In this document: positions 1 to 7,519 of the stretch, piece after piece
Position numbering within the stretch: the first letter of the stretch is position 1
Layout of the letters: each line of letters opens with the position of its first letter
Assembly (NCBI GenBank): GCA_002452095.1
Contig: DKEG01000006.1
Coordinates: 1-39,650 of the forward strand
Reading direction: 5' to 3'
DNA from: Bacteroidales bacterium UBA6828
Lineage (GTDB): Bacteria; Bacteroidota; Bacteroidia; Bacteroidales; Paludibacteraceae
DNA length: 39,650 nt
The notes under the pieces: model-generated
The model's input: the letters and a program-made list of their open reading frames with translations, nothing else
What the model was told of the DNA's origin: nothing
The model's database searches: none
Position numbers and translations under genes: made by a program

Positions 1-31
1 TGTACTGTCCAATAACAAATGCAATTTTGTG
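1..31. repeat. Left terminal inverted repeat of IS30 element
   Basis: Bases 1-31 align with the reverse complement of 1161-1191 with 7 mismatches. The shared blocks are TGTCCA and GCAATTTTG. The outermost base of the element appears to be the first base of the window. Confidence 0.8.
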
Positions 32-61
32 CAAAGTTAGCGAAAATAATTGAAGAAGCAA
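32..61 (-). promoter_or_regulatory. Outward-facing promoter at the IS30 left end
   Basis: On the minus strand a TTG (59-61) is followed after 19 bp by TAACTTTG (32-39), a full match to the Bacteroidota -33/-7 consensus. The -7 box overlaps the transposase stop codon (37-39), and the -33 box lies in its last codons. Transcription would start near base 25 and leave the element through the left inverted repeat into whatever gene flanks the insertion. Confidence 0.6.
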
Positions 62-1002
62 TCTTTCGGGGTTGAAAAGTTCAATTTTTCTCGTGGTCTT
101 CTGTTGAGTTTTTTCTGAATGTTCATAATTTTCAAGTCAGAGAACTGTGTAAAATCAGCCCCCTTGGGGATGTATTTCCGTATAAGTTTATTGGTATTTT
201 CGATGCAGCCTTTCTGCCATGAGGAATAAGCGTCCGTAAAGTACACCTTCACATCTTCTTTTCCTTTCATATACAACCCTTTGGTTATCAATTGATGGGC
301 GGCAAATTCACTGCCATTGTCCGTAGTGATGGTCTTGATAGATCCGCGATAGGGAAATAGTTTTTTTACCACCATTTGAGCAATAGGTTCCGCCTTTTTG
401 CCCGTAGGTATGCGTTGCATAATGAGCATATTGGTACTACGTTCCACAAGTGTCAGTATCACATGCTGTTTGCCGTCCACAATCAAGTCCATCTCCCAAT
501 CGCCGAAACGTCTGCCATTGGCTTCTTCGGGTCGGTCATGAATGCTTGTCCTGTTGGGGATATTGGTGGCTTTGGTCACATACTGTTTCTTCTCTTTACG
601 ACGGTAATGCAACTCATGGGGCATATGCTTTGCCAATTCTCCTTTCGTATCTGCATGGACATGATTATAAATGGTTTGGCGACCGATGTGAATGCCCTCT
701 TTGGCTAGCACACCGCTTATCTGGCGTGGAGACCAATCCTCATCTTTTATCATCTGTTCCACACGCCACCACAACGCCTCGTCCTTGCGGTGATTGCCTA
801 AAGTTGTGTGTTTGCGACTCTCGCATTTCCGTTGGGCAACAGTGAACACATACTGATTGTCGCGATTGGAATTGCGTTGCACCTCGCGCGTAATAGTCGA
901 GGGATGGACGCCAATTTCTTGGGCGATACTTTTTTTAGGCTGTTTTCTTTTCAATCCCAAATAAATGGCGTACCTTTGTTCCGAAGTTAGTTGTTTGCTC
1001 AT
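37..1002 (-). CDS. IS30-family transposase
   Basis: This 321-residue DDE transposase moves the surrounding element. An N-terminal helix-turn-helix region (about residues 5-45, containing SIAQEIGVHPSTITRE) would bind the inverted repeats. The catalytic core follows, with the IS30-type triad visible as D172 in GDWEMDLIVDG, D228 in TTDNGSEF and E268 in QKGCIENTNK. The spacing of these acids and the total length are normal for the family, and the frame is uninterrupted, so the enzyme is probably active. The ATG at 1002 sits only a few bases after a perfect -7 box (1010-1017), implying an almost leaderless transcript. No frameshift or second frame is needed, unlike IS3-type elements. Confidence 0.95.
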   Translation of the reverse strand: MSKQLTSEQRYAIYLGLKRKQPKKSIAQEIGVHPSTITREVQRNSNRDNQYVFTVAQRKCESRKHTTLGNHRKDEALWWRVEQMIKDEDWSPRQISGVLAKEGIHIGRQTIYNHVHADTKGELAKHMPHELHYRRKEKKQYVTKATNIPNRTSIHDRPEEANGRRFGDWEMDLIVDGKQHVILTLVERSTNMLIMQRIPTGKKAEPIAQMVVKKLFPYRGSIKTITTDNGSEFAAHQLITKGLYMKGKEDVKVYFTDAYSSWQKGCIENTNKLIRKYIPKGADFTQFSDLKIMNIQKKLNRRPREKLNFSTPKDCFFNYFR

Positions 1003-1009
1003 GACAATA

Positions 1010-1041
1010 CAAAATTAACTGATTTCCGGGAGAGGTGCAAA
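1010..1041 (-). promoter_or_regulatory. Promoter of the IS30 transposase
   Basis: Minus-strand TTTG (1038-1041), a 20-bp spacer, then TAATTTTG (1010-1017) match the Bacteroidota consensus exactly. The start codon at 1002 is so close to the -7 box that the mRNA should have almost no leader. Confidence 0.7.
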
Positions 1042-1099
1042 TCCTCTCCTGTTTTTTAATTCTTTTGTATTGCATCTGCCTTGGACGGTTCTTTGGGGC

Positions 1100-1150
1100 G
1101 CCCCCTGTCAGCCCCTGTTTCGGTACCCTCAACAGGGGCTGACAGGGGGC
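1100..1150. terminator. Perfect 20-bp hairpin inside the IS30 element, likely transcription insulator
   Basis: Bases 1100-1119 and 1131-1150 are perfectly complementary, giving a 20-bp GC-rich stem with an 11-nt loop. It lies between the right inverted repeat and the transposase promoter, directly downstream of the topoisomerase gene, so minus-strand readthrough transcripts must cross it. No U-tract follows on the minus strand. It therefore resembles a structural block to transcription or translation rather than a classical intrinsic terminator. Confidence 0.6.
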
Positions 1151-1160
1151 AAAAGTGTAC

Positions 1161-1191
1161 CCCAAAATTGCGTTTCTAAATGGACACTATA
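1161..1191. repeat. Right terminal inverted repeat of IS30 element
   Basis: The reverse complement matches bases 1-31 at 24 of 31 positions. It marks the junction of the element with host DNA downstream of the topoisomerase stop codon (1201-1203). Confidence 0.8.
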
Positions 1192-1200
1192 ATTTTTATG

Positions 1201-3978
1201 CTAAAACAGGCTCAACTGATCATCTTCTGAGGATTCTTTATGCGCCGATGTGTCTTCGGACTGTTCGTTGGTAATGATAAACGGCACACCTTCGACCTCT
1301 GTTGCGGCTGCATTGCCGCCCGGTTTCTCTGCCGCTGTCTCTTCAACGGGTATTTCCTCGGCGGGGTCTGCTACAGGTTCGGGCGTAATATCCTCTATTT
1401 TCGCCACCTCCAGCGTGGTCAGGCGTTTGCCTTTTGCCTTCGGCGATTTGGCATCGATAAAGTCCGCCATCACCACATCCATTGGTTCGCGTGTCTCGTC
1501 GGCAAACCGCACACGGAACGTGGCTTCTTCGCGGTCGGAAAGCAGCACAATATGCGAATCCTTGTTGTCGCCCACCATACTCTGCGGCTTGAAACCGGCA
1601 TCGTCCGCCAGCGAGAAACGTTTGGCATAGTAGTATTTCTGGTCGGCATTCCAAAGAGCCAGCGACCATACCTTGTCGGGGTCAAATTTCTCGATACGCA
1701 GGATATTCCGGTCGAAATGCGCCGTGAGGTCAAACGTGGTCAGATAGTACTCACCCGCCGTTGTAATGACCAAAATGCGGTCTTCGTCCCAGAACTCACC
1801 GAGATAGTTTCCTTGTGCATCATAGTTGATACGCAGCACATCCGGGTCGAACCACACCTTACGCCCGCCGAGAGTGGAATGTCCTTTCTGTTTGAGCGTA
1901 ATCGATTTGACCTCGTATTTGGTCAGCACATTGCCACGTGCGGAACGGCTCTTGACCGCCAGTTCACTCAGGTCTTTACACACCTCCATCTTCTTGAGAT
2001 GCAAGGCGGGTTTGAGTGCTACGCGTATCACTTCCGCCTCACCGTTTGGGTTGGCGGTGAAATAGATGACTTTCGAACCCGGTTTGCCCTGTGTAAGGTC
2101 GTACTCCTTGTCGCGCGAAACGCCCATTACGTTAAAGCGTTTCATATAATAGACACCGCCCTTTCCGTCGCGATAGACCACATTATAGACCGTGCGGTCG
2201 TCATTCTTCTTAAAAATGGCAATATGCAGAATATCCGTGCCGATAAAGAGTTTCTCCGCCACACGCATAATCTTGTATTTGCCGTCCTTGTGGAATACTA
2301 TCACATCATCGATATCCGAGCAGTTGCAAAGGAACTCGTCCTTTTTCAGCCCCGTACCAATAAAGCCCTCTTCTCGGTTAATATAGAGTTTTTCGTTTGC
2401 CTCCACCACGGTCTTCACGTTGATATTCGCAAAGTTGCGCACCTCGGTGCGGCGCGGGTAGTTGGCTCCGTACTTCTGCTTGAGCGACTCAAACCAAGCG
2501 ATAGTATAGTCGGTCAGGTGGTTCAGGTTCTTGGCAGTCTCTTTGATCTTGCGGTCGAGGTCGCGCATCAGTTCATCGGCTTTTTTCGAGTCGAACTTCG
2601 TAATACGGATCATACGTATATCAAAGAGTTTCTCTATATCTTCGGTCTTTACCTCACGAATCAACTGCGGTTTCCATGGCGTCAGTGCCTTATCCACAAA
2701 AGCAATCAATTTCTCCTTGTTGGGTGCTGTCTCATAGCCAGACTCCTTATATATACGGTTCTCTATAAAGATTTTTTCCAGCGAGGTATAGAAATAGCGT
2801 TCTTCGAGTTCGGCTTTCTCTATCTCCAACTCCCATTTGAGCAGCGACTTGGTATTCTCTGTCGAGAGTCGCAGCAGGTTGCTCACGTTGGTAAAAATCG
2901 GTTTCTTGTTCTCTATCACGCAGCAGTTGGGCGATACATTGATCTCACAATCGGTAAACGCATACAGTGCATCAATCGCCTTGTCCGACGAACTGCCCGG
3001 TGCCAACTGCACGACGATACGCGCACTTTCGGCGGTAAAATCGTCCACTTTGCGCACCTTGATTTTGCCTTTCTGGTTCGCACGCAAAACGGTTTCAATA
3101 ATCTTCGACGTGGTTGTGCCGAAAGGTATCTCGGTAATAATCAGCGTCTTGTTGTCATCCGCTTTTTGTATTTTGGCACGTATCTTAATCATACCACTGC
3201 GCTCGCCGTCGTTGTACCGGCTCACATCTATCTCGCCACCCGTCGGAAAATCGGGGTACAATTGAAACTCCTCACCGCGCAGATATGCCAGCGAGGCATC
3301 GCATAGTTCGCAAAAGTTATGCGGTAAAATCTTCGAGTTCAAACCAACTGCAATGCCCTCTACGCCCTGCGCCAAAAGAAGCGGGAACTTAATAGGGAGA
3401 TGCACAGGTTCTTTCTTGCGCCCGTCGTACGACAGCATCCAATGAGTAGTCTTCGGGTTAAATACCGCCTCGAGAGCGAACTTGCTCAACCGTGCTTCGA
3501 TATATCGGGGAGCCGCAGCCCCGTCGCCTGTCAGGATATTTCCCCAGTTTCCCTGACAGTCAATCAGCAAATCTTTTTGCCCGAGTTGTACCAGCGCATC
3601 GCCTATACTGGCATCGCCGTGGGGGTGATATTGCATAGTCTGCCCAACGATGTTCGCCACCTTGTTCATCTTGCCGTCGTCCACACACTTCATAGCATGA
3701 AGGATACGGCGCTGCACAGGCTTCAGTCCGTCCTCAATGGCAGGCACTGCACGTTCCAGTATCACATACGAGGCATAGTCCAAGAACCAGTCCTGGTACA
3801 TACCCGTCAGATGGTATTTGACAGAGTCGTTGAAAGATTCCGGTTTATAGGTAGAGTGCGCCTGCGGAGCGGCTGCCGCATCTCCGATTATTTCCTCTTC
3901 AGTCTCTTTTCCCTGCGGGAACCCTGTTTCTTCCCCGAGATTAGTGCTGTCTTTCTCTTCCAATTCGTCGTCTTTCAT
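1201..3978 (-). CDS. parC: DNA topoisomerase IV subunit A (GyrA/ParC family)
   Basis: This 925-residue subunit cuts and rejoins DNA in the type IIA topoisomerase that decatenates chromosomes. After an acidic N-terminal extension (about residues 1-50), the breakage-reunion domain starts at YHLTGMYQDWFLDYASYVI. The catalytic tyrosine is Y159 in GAAAPRYIEARL. The quinolone-pocket segment reads HPHGDASIGDALVQLGQ, so the position equivalent to GyrA Ser83 is Ala123, while the Asp87 equivalent is kept (D127). I see no GyrA-box of the QRRGGKG type in the C-terminal half, which favours ParC over GyrA. The C terminus is acidic and ends in QLSLF, a textbook sliding-clamp-binding pentapeptide. The partner subunit gene is not in the window. 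No promoter is obvious; readthrough from the upstream small gene is possible. Confidence 0.92.
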   Translation of the reverse strand: MKDDELEEKDSTNLGEETGFPQGKETEEEIIGDAAAAPQAHSTYKPESFNDSVKYHLTGMYQDWFLDYASYVILERAVPAIEDGLKPVQRRILHAMKCVDDGKMNKVANIVGQTMQYHPHGDASIGDALVQLGQKDLLIDCQGNWGNILTGDGAAAPRYIEARLSKFALEAVFNPKTTHWMLSYDGRKKEPVHLPIKFPLLLAQGVEGIAVGLNSKILPHNFCELCDASLAYLRGEEFQLYPDFPTGGEIDVSRYNDGERSGMIKIRAKIQKADDNKTLIITEIPFGTTTSKIIETVLRANQKGKIKVRKVDDFTAESARIVVQLAPGSSSDKAIDALYAFTDCEINVSPNCCVIENKKPIFTNVSNLLRLSTENTKSLLKWELEIEKAELEERYFYTSLEKIFIENRIYKESGYETAPNKEKLIAFVDKALTPWKPQLIREVKTEDIEKLFDIRMIRITKFDSKKADELMRDLDRKIKETAKNLNHLTDYTIAWFESLKQKYGANYPRRTEVRNFANINVKTVVEANEKLYINREEGFIGTGLKKDEFLCNCSDIDDVIVFHKDGKYKIMRVAEKLFIGTDILHIAIFKKNDDRTVYNVVYRDGKGGVYYMKRFNVMGVSRDKEYDLTQGKPGSKVIYFTANPNGEAEVIRVALKPALHLKKMEVCKDLSELAVKSRSARGNVLTKYEVKSITLKQKGHSTLGGRKVWFDPDVLRINYDAQGNYLGEFWDEDRILVITTAGEYYLTTFDLTAHFDRNILRIEKFDPDKVWSLALWNADQKYYYAKRFSLADDAGFKPQSMVGDNKDSHIVLLSDREEATFRVRFADETREPMDVVMADFIDAKSPKAKGKRLTTLEVAKIEDITPEPVADPAEEIPVEETAAEKPGGNAAATEVEGVPFIITNEQSEDTSAHKESSEDDQLSLF

Positions 3979-4038
3979 ATTGGTGTGCCTTTCGCATTGT
4001 TGTCCGTGTTACATATGTGCATTATATATACGATAAAC

Positions 4039-4100
4039 CCTATCCTCGGGGTTAGTCTGAGGATAGGCTGTATCTATGTACCTGCAATCCGTATTGCAGG
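4039..4100 (-). terminator. Two tandem hairpins after the small membrane protein gene
   Basis: Stem 4081-4088/4093-4100 (8 bp, 4-nt loop) and stem 4039-4047/4059-4067 (9 bp, 11-nt loop) follow directly after the stop codon of the 55-residue gene. The U-tract is poor, so termination would be partial and some transcription could continue into the topoisomerase gene. Confidence 0.4.
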
Positions 4101-4110
4101 TCGGTAGCCA

Positions 4111-4278
4111 TCAGTCTATGCGTTTGTTCAGAATGATATAGGTCAGAATACCCACTACCTCAAAAGCCAAACCGCAAACGAGCAGCCAGTTTTGTTGTAC
4201 GGCAAACTGGTACACCACAAAGAAAACCACGCCAATCAACAGGAGGATGACGCCTAAGTATTTGAGAAATGCTTTCAT
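4111..4278 (-). CDS. Small two-helix inner-membrane protein, function unknown
   Basis: This 55-residue protein begins at MKAFLKYLG. It has two hydrophobic segments, one around residues 6-25 and one around 32-50, separated by a short polar stretch, and ends in a basic tail NKRID. I chose the ATG at 4278 rather than an in-frame ATG 15 bp upstream because a perfect -7 box at 4304-4311 would place the transcription start near 4297, leaving the upstream codon almost without a leader. Similar short membrane proteins are common in Bacteroidales, but I know of no assigned role. It has its own promoter and hairpins behind it, so it can be transcribed alone. Confidence 0.7.
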   Translation of the reverse strand: MKAFLKYLGVILLLIGVVFFVVYQFAVQQNWLLVCGLAFEVVGILTYIILNKRID

Positions 4279-4303
4279 ATTGTTATATTCCAATAATTGT
4301 TTG

Positions 4304-4335
4304 CAAAGTTACTGCTTTTTTTCCAAAATTGCAAA
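4304..4335 (-). promoter_or_regulatory. Promoter of the small membrane protein gene
   Basis: Minus-strand TTTG (4332-4335), 20-bp spacer, TAACTTTG (4304-4311): an exact Bacteroidota -33/-7 match. It supports the shorter start codon at 4278. Confidence 0.7.
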
Positions 4336-4358
4336 CCTGCCCCGTTTTTTGTCCGAAA

Positions 4359-5183
4359 TCATCTTTTCTCCTGCAAAGTCAACACTATCTTGCCCACATT
4401 CACGCCGCTTTTCCCCATCTGCACCACCGGCACCTCAATGCCATCCAAATTACGGATACGCAAATCATCATAAACCTTGTGCGTATGCCCGCCGATAATC
4501 ACATCTATATCGTGCGTCTCTGCTGCCAACTCTACATCGCAATAGTCCTGCTCCGTTGCAGGGTAGGTACCGAGATGACTCAAACAAACCACCACATCGC
4601 ATTTTTTCTCGTTGCGCAACATCGTTGCCAACTCTTGCGCAATCGGGTACGGGGGATTATACACAATCGGTTCGAAGTTCTTATCAGCAATCAGCCCTTT
4701 CGGTTGTACGCCCAAACCGAAAATACCTATCTTCAGCCCGTCTTTGTGTACAATCGTATAAGGTTTTACCACACCCTCCAGCGGCGTACCTTTTACATCA
4801 TAGTTGGCACAAACAATCGGGAAATTCGCTTTTTTCAGGATCATCGCCAGCGTATCCAAACCATAGTCAAACTCATGATTGCCGAGTGTGGCTGCATCAT
4901 AACCCATTCGGTTGAGTGCCTCAATCTCCACCCGCCCGTGATAGAAATTGAAATAGGGCGTTCCCTGACAAAAATCGCCGGCATCTACCAGCAGCAAGTT
5001 CGGATCTTGTTTCCGTTCTGCGGCTATCAATCCCATACGGCGTGCATAGCCGCCGCGTCCGTCGGCTTTCGGTTCTATCTGCGAATGAGTATCATTGGTG
5101 TGCAGAATAGTCAGCGTCGTTGCCTTCTCGGAGCATCCCGTCAGCAGGCACAGCGATAACAATAGCGGTAAAATCTTTTTCAT
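4359..5183 (-). CDS. 5'-nucleotidase-type metallophosphatase lipoprotein (catalytic domain only)
   Basis: This 274-residue protein is a calcineurin-like phosphoesterase predicted to hydrolyse nucleotides or related phosphate esters at the cell envelope. It starts at MKKILPLLL, and the signal peptide ends in the lipobox LLTGC, so it should be lipid-anchored. Two in-frame ATG-led codons further upstream would spoil that signal. Metal-binding motifs are in the order expected: HTNDTH, DAGDFCQGTP, GNHEFDYG and GGHTH. Typical 5'-nucleotidases carry a second C-terminal substrate-binding domain of over 200 residues. It is absent here and is not encoded next door, so specificity is uncertain. It follows mutL by about 80 bp on the same strand. 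Confidence 0.85.
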   Translation of the reverse strand: MKKILPLLLSLCLLTGCSEKATTLTILHTNDTHSQIEPKADGRGGYARRMGLIAAERKQDPNLLLVDAGDFCQGTPYFNFYHGRVEIEALNRMGYDAATLGNHEFDYGLDTLAMILKKANFPIVCANYDVKGTPLEGVVKPYTIVHKDGLKIGIFGLGVQPKGLIADKNFEPIVYNPPYPIAQELATMLRNEKKCDVVVCLSHLGTYPATEQDYCDVELAAETHDIDVIIGGHTHKVYDDLRIRNLDGIEVPVVQMGKSGVNVGKIVLTLQEKR

Positions 5184-5262
5184 AAACAGGAATATTATGG
5201 TATTATATTTTCTCAATTTCTTCTATTTCTCTTGCCCACCGGGCAACAAAGGAGCCAACCAC

Positions 5263-7086
5263 TCAAAAACGTTTGTTTATCTCCTCGTCGGTCATTACGG
5301 CAATCACCCGTTTCCCGTCAGGCGTACGCTGATAGGCGGGGAGCGCAAACAAGTGCGTCAGCAGGTCGCGCATCTCCTCCACGGTCAGCGTTTTCCCATA
5401 AGGGATAGCCGTATCATTTGCCAACGAGAGTGCAATCTTATGCCGCCACTCGTCCTGTGCATTCGTCCCCGTCTCGCGCACCACCTGCAAGATATGTTGC
5501 AGTATCGGCAAGGCGTTCTGCTGCCCGATTTGTGCAGGCACACCGTTGATACTATATGATGTCTTGCCAAACTGCTCCATATCGAATCCTATCGCCCGCA
5601 AGTCGTCCAATACGGGTGCGATAAGCAACATATCATCGGGCGTCAGATCCAATATCTCTGGGAAAAGCAACTGTTGCACCGGGGCTTTGGCGTTCTGCCA
5701 CTCGTGTATATACTGATTATATAGTACGCACACGTGTGCGCGATATTGGTTGATCAACAGCAATCCCTGTGGAACGGATAGTAGAATATATTTGCCCGCA
5801 TACTGCCATGGCATCAGTGTGGTCATATCTATATCAAACAGCGTTGGCATCTCTGCTTGCGGCTGCGGTTTCCATTCCTGTGCAGCCCTGCCCGGTTGCA
5901 TAGGAAATAGTTTTTCCCAACCGTTCACCGACGATTTCTCTGCCGAAACAAACGTGTTGCGGGTCTTAAACGGGTTGTATGTCGGGTCAAACAATACTTT
6001 CGGTGCTGCTGCGGGACGCACATCATCTGTCGGCACCGGCATATCTATCTCCCCGTCCCTGTTGAAATCAATGGTCGGCGCAAGTGTAAACTTACCCAAC
6101 GCCTCACGCACCGAGGCCAGCAGTATCTGAAAAATCGTCTGCTCGTCGGCAAACTTAATCTCGGTTTTCGTCGGGTGGATATTGACATCTATCGCCTCGG
6201 GTGCAATATCGAAATAGATAAAGAACGACGGCTGATAATCCCCCGGCAGCATACCCGAGTACGCCGTTTGCACCGCTTTCTGGAAATACGGATGACGCAT
6301 ATACCGCCCGTTCACAAAGAAATACTGCTGCGCATTCTTGCCTGCCGTTTCGGGTTTGCTGACAAACCCGCGGATGGACACTAGATCTGTGTCAGTCTTT
6401 ACATCCACCAATCCGGATGTGTAGTTCCGCCCCGTCCCCTTGCCAAACACTGCCTCTATACGCTGTTTTTCCGTCCCGGCAGGCAGTTCGAGCATTATCT
6501 CGTCATTGTTTACAAACGTAAACTGCACCTTCGGATAAACCAATACAATACGATAGAAATCGGTCAGCAGGTTACGCAGTTCGGTCTGGTCGGTCTTCAA
6601 GAACTTCCGCCGCACAGGTACATTATAAAACAGGTTTTTTACCTTGAAATTTGTCCCAACAGGGCATTGGCATGGCTCTTGCGAAAGCACCTCCGAACCG
6701 GCAATCTCAAGCCGTGTTCCCATCTCGTCTTGCACACGGCGTGTCAACAACTCTATCTGCGCCACCGCACAAATACTTGCCAATGCCTCTCCGCGGAAGC
6801 CCATCGTGCGAAGAGAAAACAAATCCGATGCTGTTTGTATCTTCGATGTAGCGTGCCGCTCAAAAGCCATACGTGCATCGGTCTCGCTCATACCCGAACC
6901 GTCATCCACCACCTGCAATAGTGTCCTCCCTGCATCACGCACAATCACTTGGATATGGGTTGCCCCCGCATCCAAACTGTTCTCCACCAACTCTTTCAAG
7001 CACGAGGCGGGGCGTTGTATCACCTCGCCTGCCGCTATCTGATTGGCAACACTATCCGGTAAAAGATGAATAATATCCATATTCAA
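5263..7086 (-). CDS. mutL: DNA mismatch repair protein MutL
   Basis: MutL is the ATP-dependent matchmaker that links MutS to downstream strand removal. The 607-residue protein has a clear GHKL ATPase N-terminus: ELVENSLDAGA (about residues 32-42), DDGSGM (61-66), ERHATSKI (76-83) and GFRGEALASI (96-105). A linker follows, then a C-terminal dimerisation domain. Where endonuclease-type MutL proteins have a DQHAxxE-like metal site, this one reads LLINQYRAHVCV, with Asp and His replaced, and the C-terminal Cys-Pro-His motif is not recognisable either. This suggests a MutL without intrinsic nicking activity. It lies 22 bp after a small membrane-protein gene and ahead of a lipoprotein gene, in one minus-strand run. 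The start could equally be the second Met (residue 3). Confidence 0.93.
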   Translation of the reverse strand: MNMDIIHLLPDSVANQIAAGEVIQRPASCLKELVENSLDAGATHIQVIVRDAGRTLLQVVDDGSGMSETDARMAFERHATSKIQTASDLFSLRTMGFRGEALASICAVAQIELLTRRVQDEMGTRLEIAGSEVLSQEPCQCPVGTNFKVKNLFYNVPVRRKFLKTDQTELRNLLTDFYRIVLVYPKVQFTFVNNDEIMLELPAGTEKQRIEAVFGKGTGRNYTSGLVDVKTDTDLVSIRGFVSKPETAGKNAQQYFFVNGRYMRHPYFQKAVQTAYSGMLPGDYQPSFFIYFDIAPEAIDVNIHPTKTEIKFADEQTIFQILLASVREALGKFTLAPTIDFNRDGEIDMPVPTDDVRPAAAPKVLFDPTYNPFKTRNTFVSAEKSSVNGWEKLFPMQPGRAAQEWKPQPQAEMPTLFDIDMTTLMPWQYAGKYILLSVPQGLLLINQYRAHVCVLYNQYIHEWQNAKAPVQQLLFPEILDLTPDDMLLIAPVLDDLRAIGFDMEQFGKTSYSINGVPAQIGQQNALPILQHILQVVRETGTNAQDEWRHKIALSLANDTAIPYGKTLTVEEMRDLLTHLFALPAYQRTPDGKRVIAVMTDEEINKRF

Positions 7087-7108
7087 CAGCCCATATCCTG
7101 CAGTTAGA

Positions 7109-7348
7109 CTACAGGATTACATAAAATGCAATAATCAACATTGCCAGCAATGCAATCCAAAAAGCCAGTTTCGATTTCTTGCGCTGCCGCAGTTGTGTCA
7201 TATTCTTCTCGTGTTCCTCACGAAAAGACCCGCGATGGAGGTGCTCCCTGCGCTCCTTGCGTTCCTCCTTGTCTTTATCGTAGTAGATAGGACGATAATC
7301 CCATTCGCGGGGCTTGGGTACTTTGGGAAAAAGCACAGACATATTCAA
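7109..7348 (-). CDS. Small C-terminally anchored membrane protein upstream of mutL
   Basis: This 79-residue protein has a very charged N-terminal two thirds, including a run rich in Lys, Glu, Arg and His (about residues 24-58). One hydrophobic helix at the C-terminus (about 60-78, LAFWIALLAMLIIAFYVIL) would make it a tail-anchored inner-membrane protein facing the cytoplasm. It is 22 bp upstream of mutL on the same strand and probably cotranscribed. I recognise no functional domain. No consensus promoter could be found in the 170 bp upstream of it. Confidence 0.65.
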   Translation of the reverse strand: MNMSVLFPKVPKPREWDYRPIYYDKDKEERKERREHLHRGSFREEHEKNMTQLRQRKKSKLAFWIALLAMLIIAFYVIL

Positions 7349-7459
7349 TGAACAATTAAGAATGAACTATTAATCCGCAGAGCAATCTCTAAGATCACTA
7401 ATGACTTAAGGACTTTAATATCTTTAATAACCTTATTGCCTTTTTTCCACACTCCCGAA

Positions 7460-7507
7460 CAACAAACAAAAAGGGTCTGCCCGACTATTCGTCAGGCAAA
7501 CCCTTTT
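7460..7507 (-). terminator. Strong intrinsic terminator of the TPR lipoprotein gene
   Basis: A 17-bp stem (7469-7485 with 7491-7507; two G-U wobbles in the minus-strand RNA) with a 5-nt loop is followed on the minus strand by a U-rich tract (7471 downward). It starts 12 bp past the stop codon at 7520. Confidence 0.85.
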
Positions 7508-7519
7508 ATGAGAGTAAAC

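Larger units (their letters stand above)
1..1191 (-). mobile_element. IS30-family insertion sequence, apparently complete
   Basis: A single transposase gene is enclosed by imperfect terminal inverted repeats at 1-31 and 1161-1191 (24 of 31 positions match). Both repeats share the internal block GCAATTTTG. The right end lies about 10 bp beyond the stop codon of the topoisomerase gene. The left end is base 1 of the window, so the left flank and any target duplication cannot be seen. The inserted DNA also holds a transposase promoter, an outward-reading promoter and a long perfect hairpin, each listed separately. Confidence 0.88.

Noticed and set aside
935..1165. 76-residue minus-strand frame across the IS30 right end
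   Set aside because: It runs through the perfect hairpin and promoter of the transposase and overlaps its start in another frame; no domain or ribosome site.
1240..3306. 688-residue plus-strand open frame opposite the topoisomerase gene
   Set aside because: It lies entirely antisense to a well-conserved gene, has shadow-type composition rich in Cys, His and Arg, and no recognisable domain.
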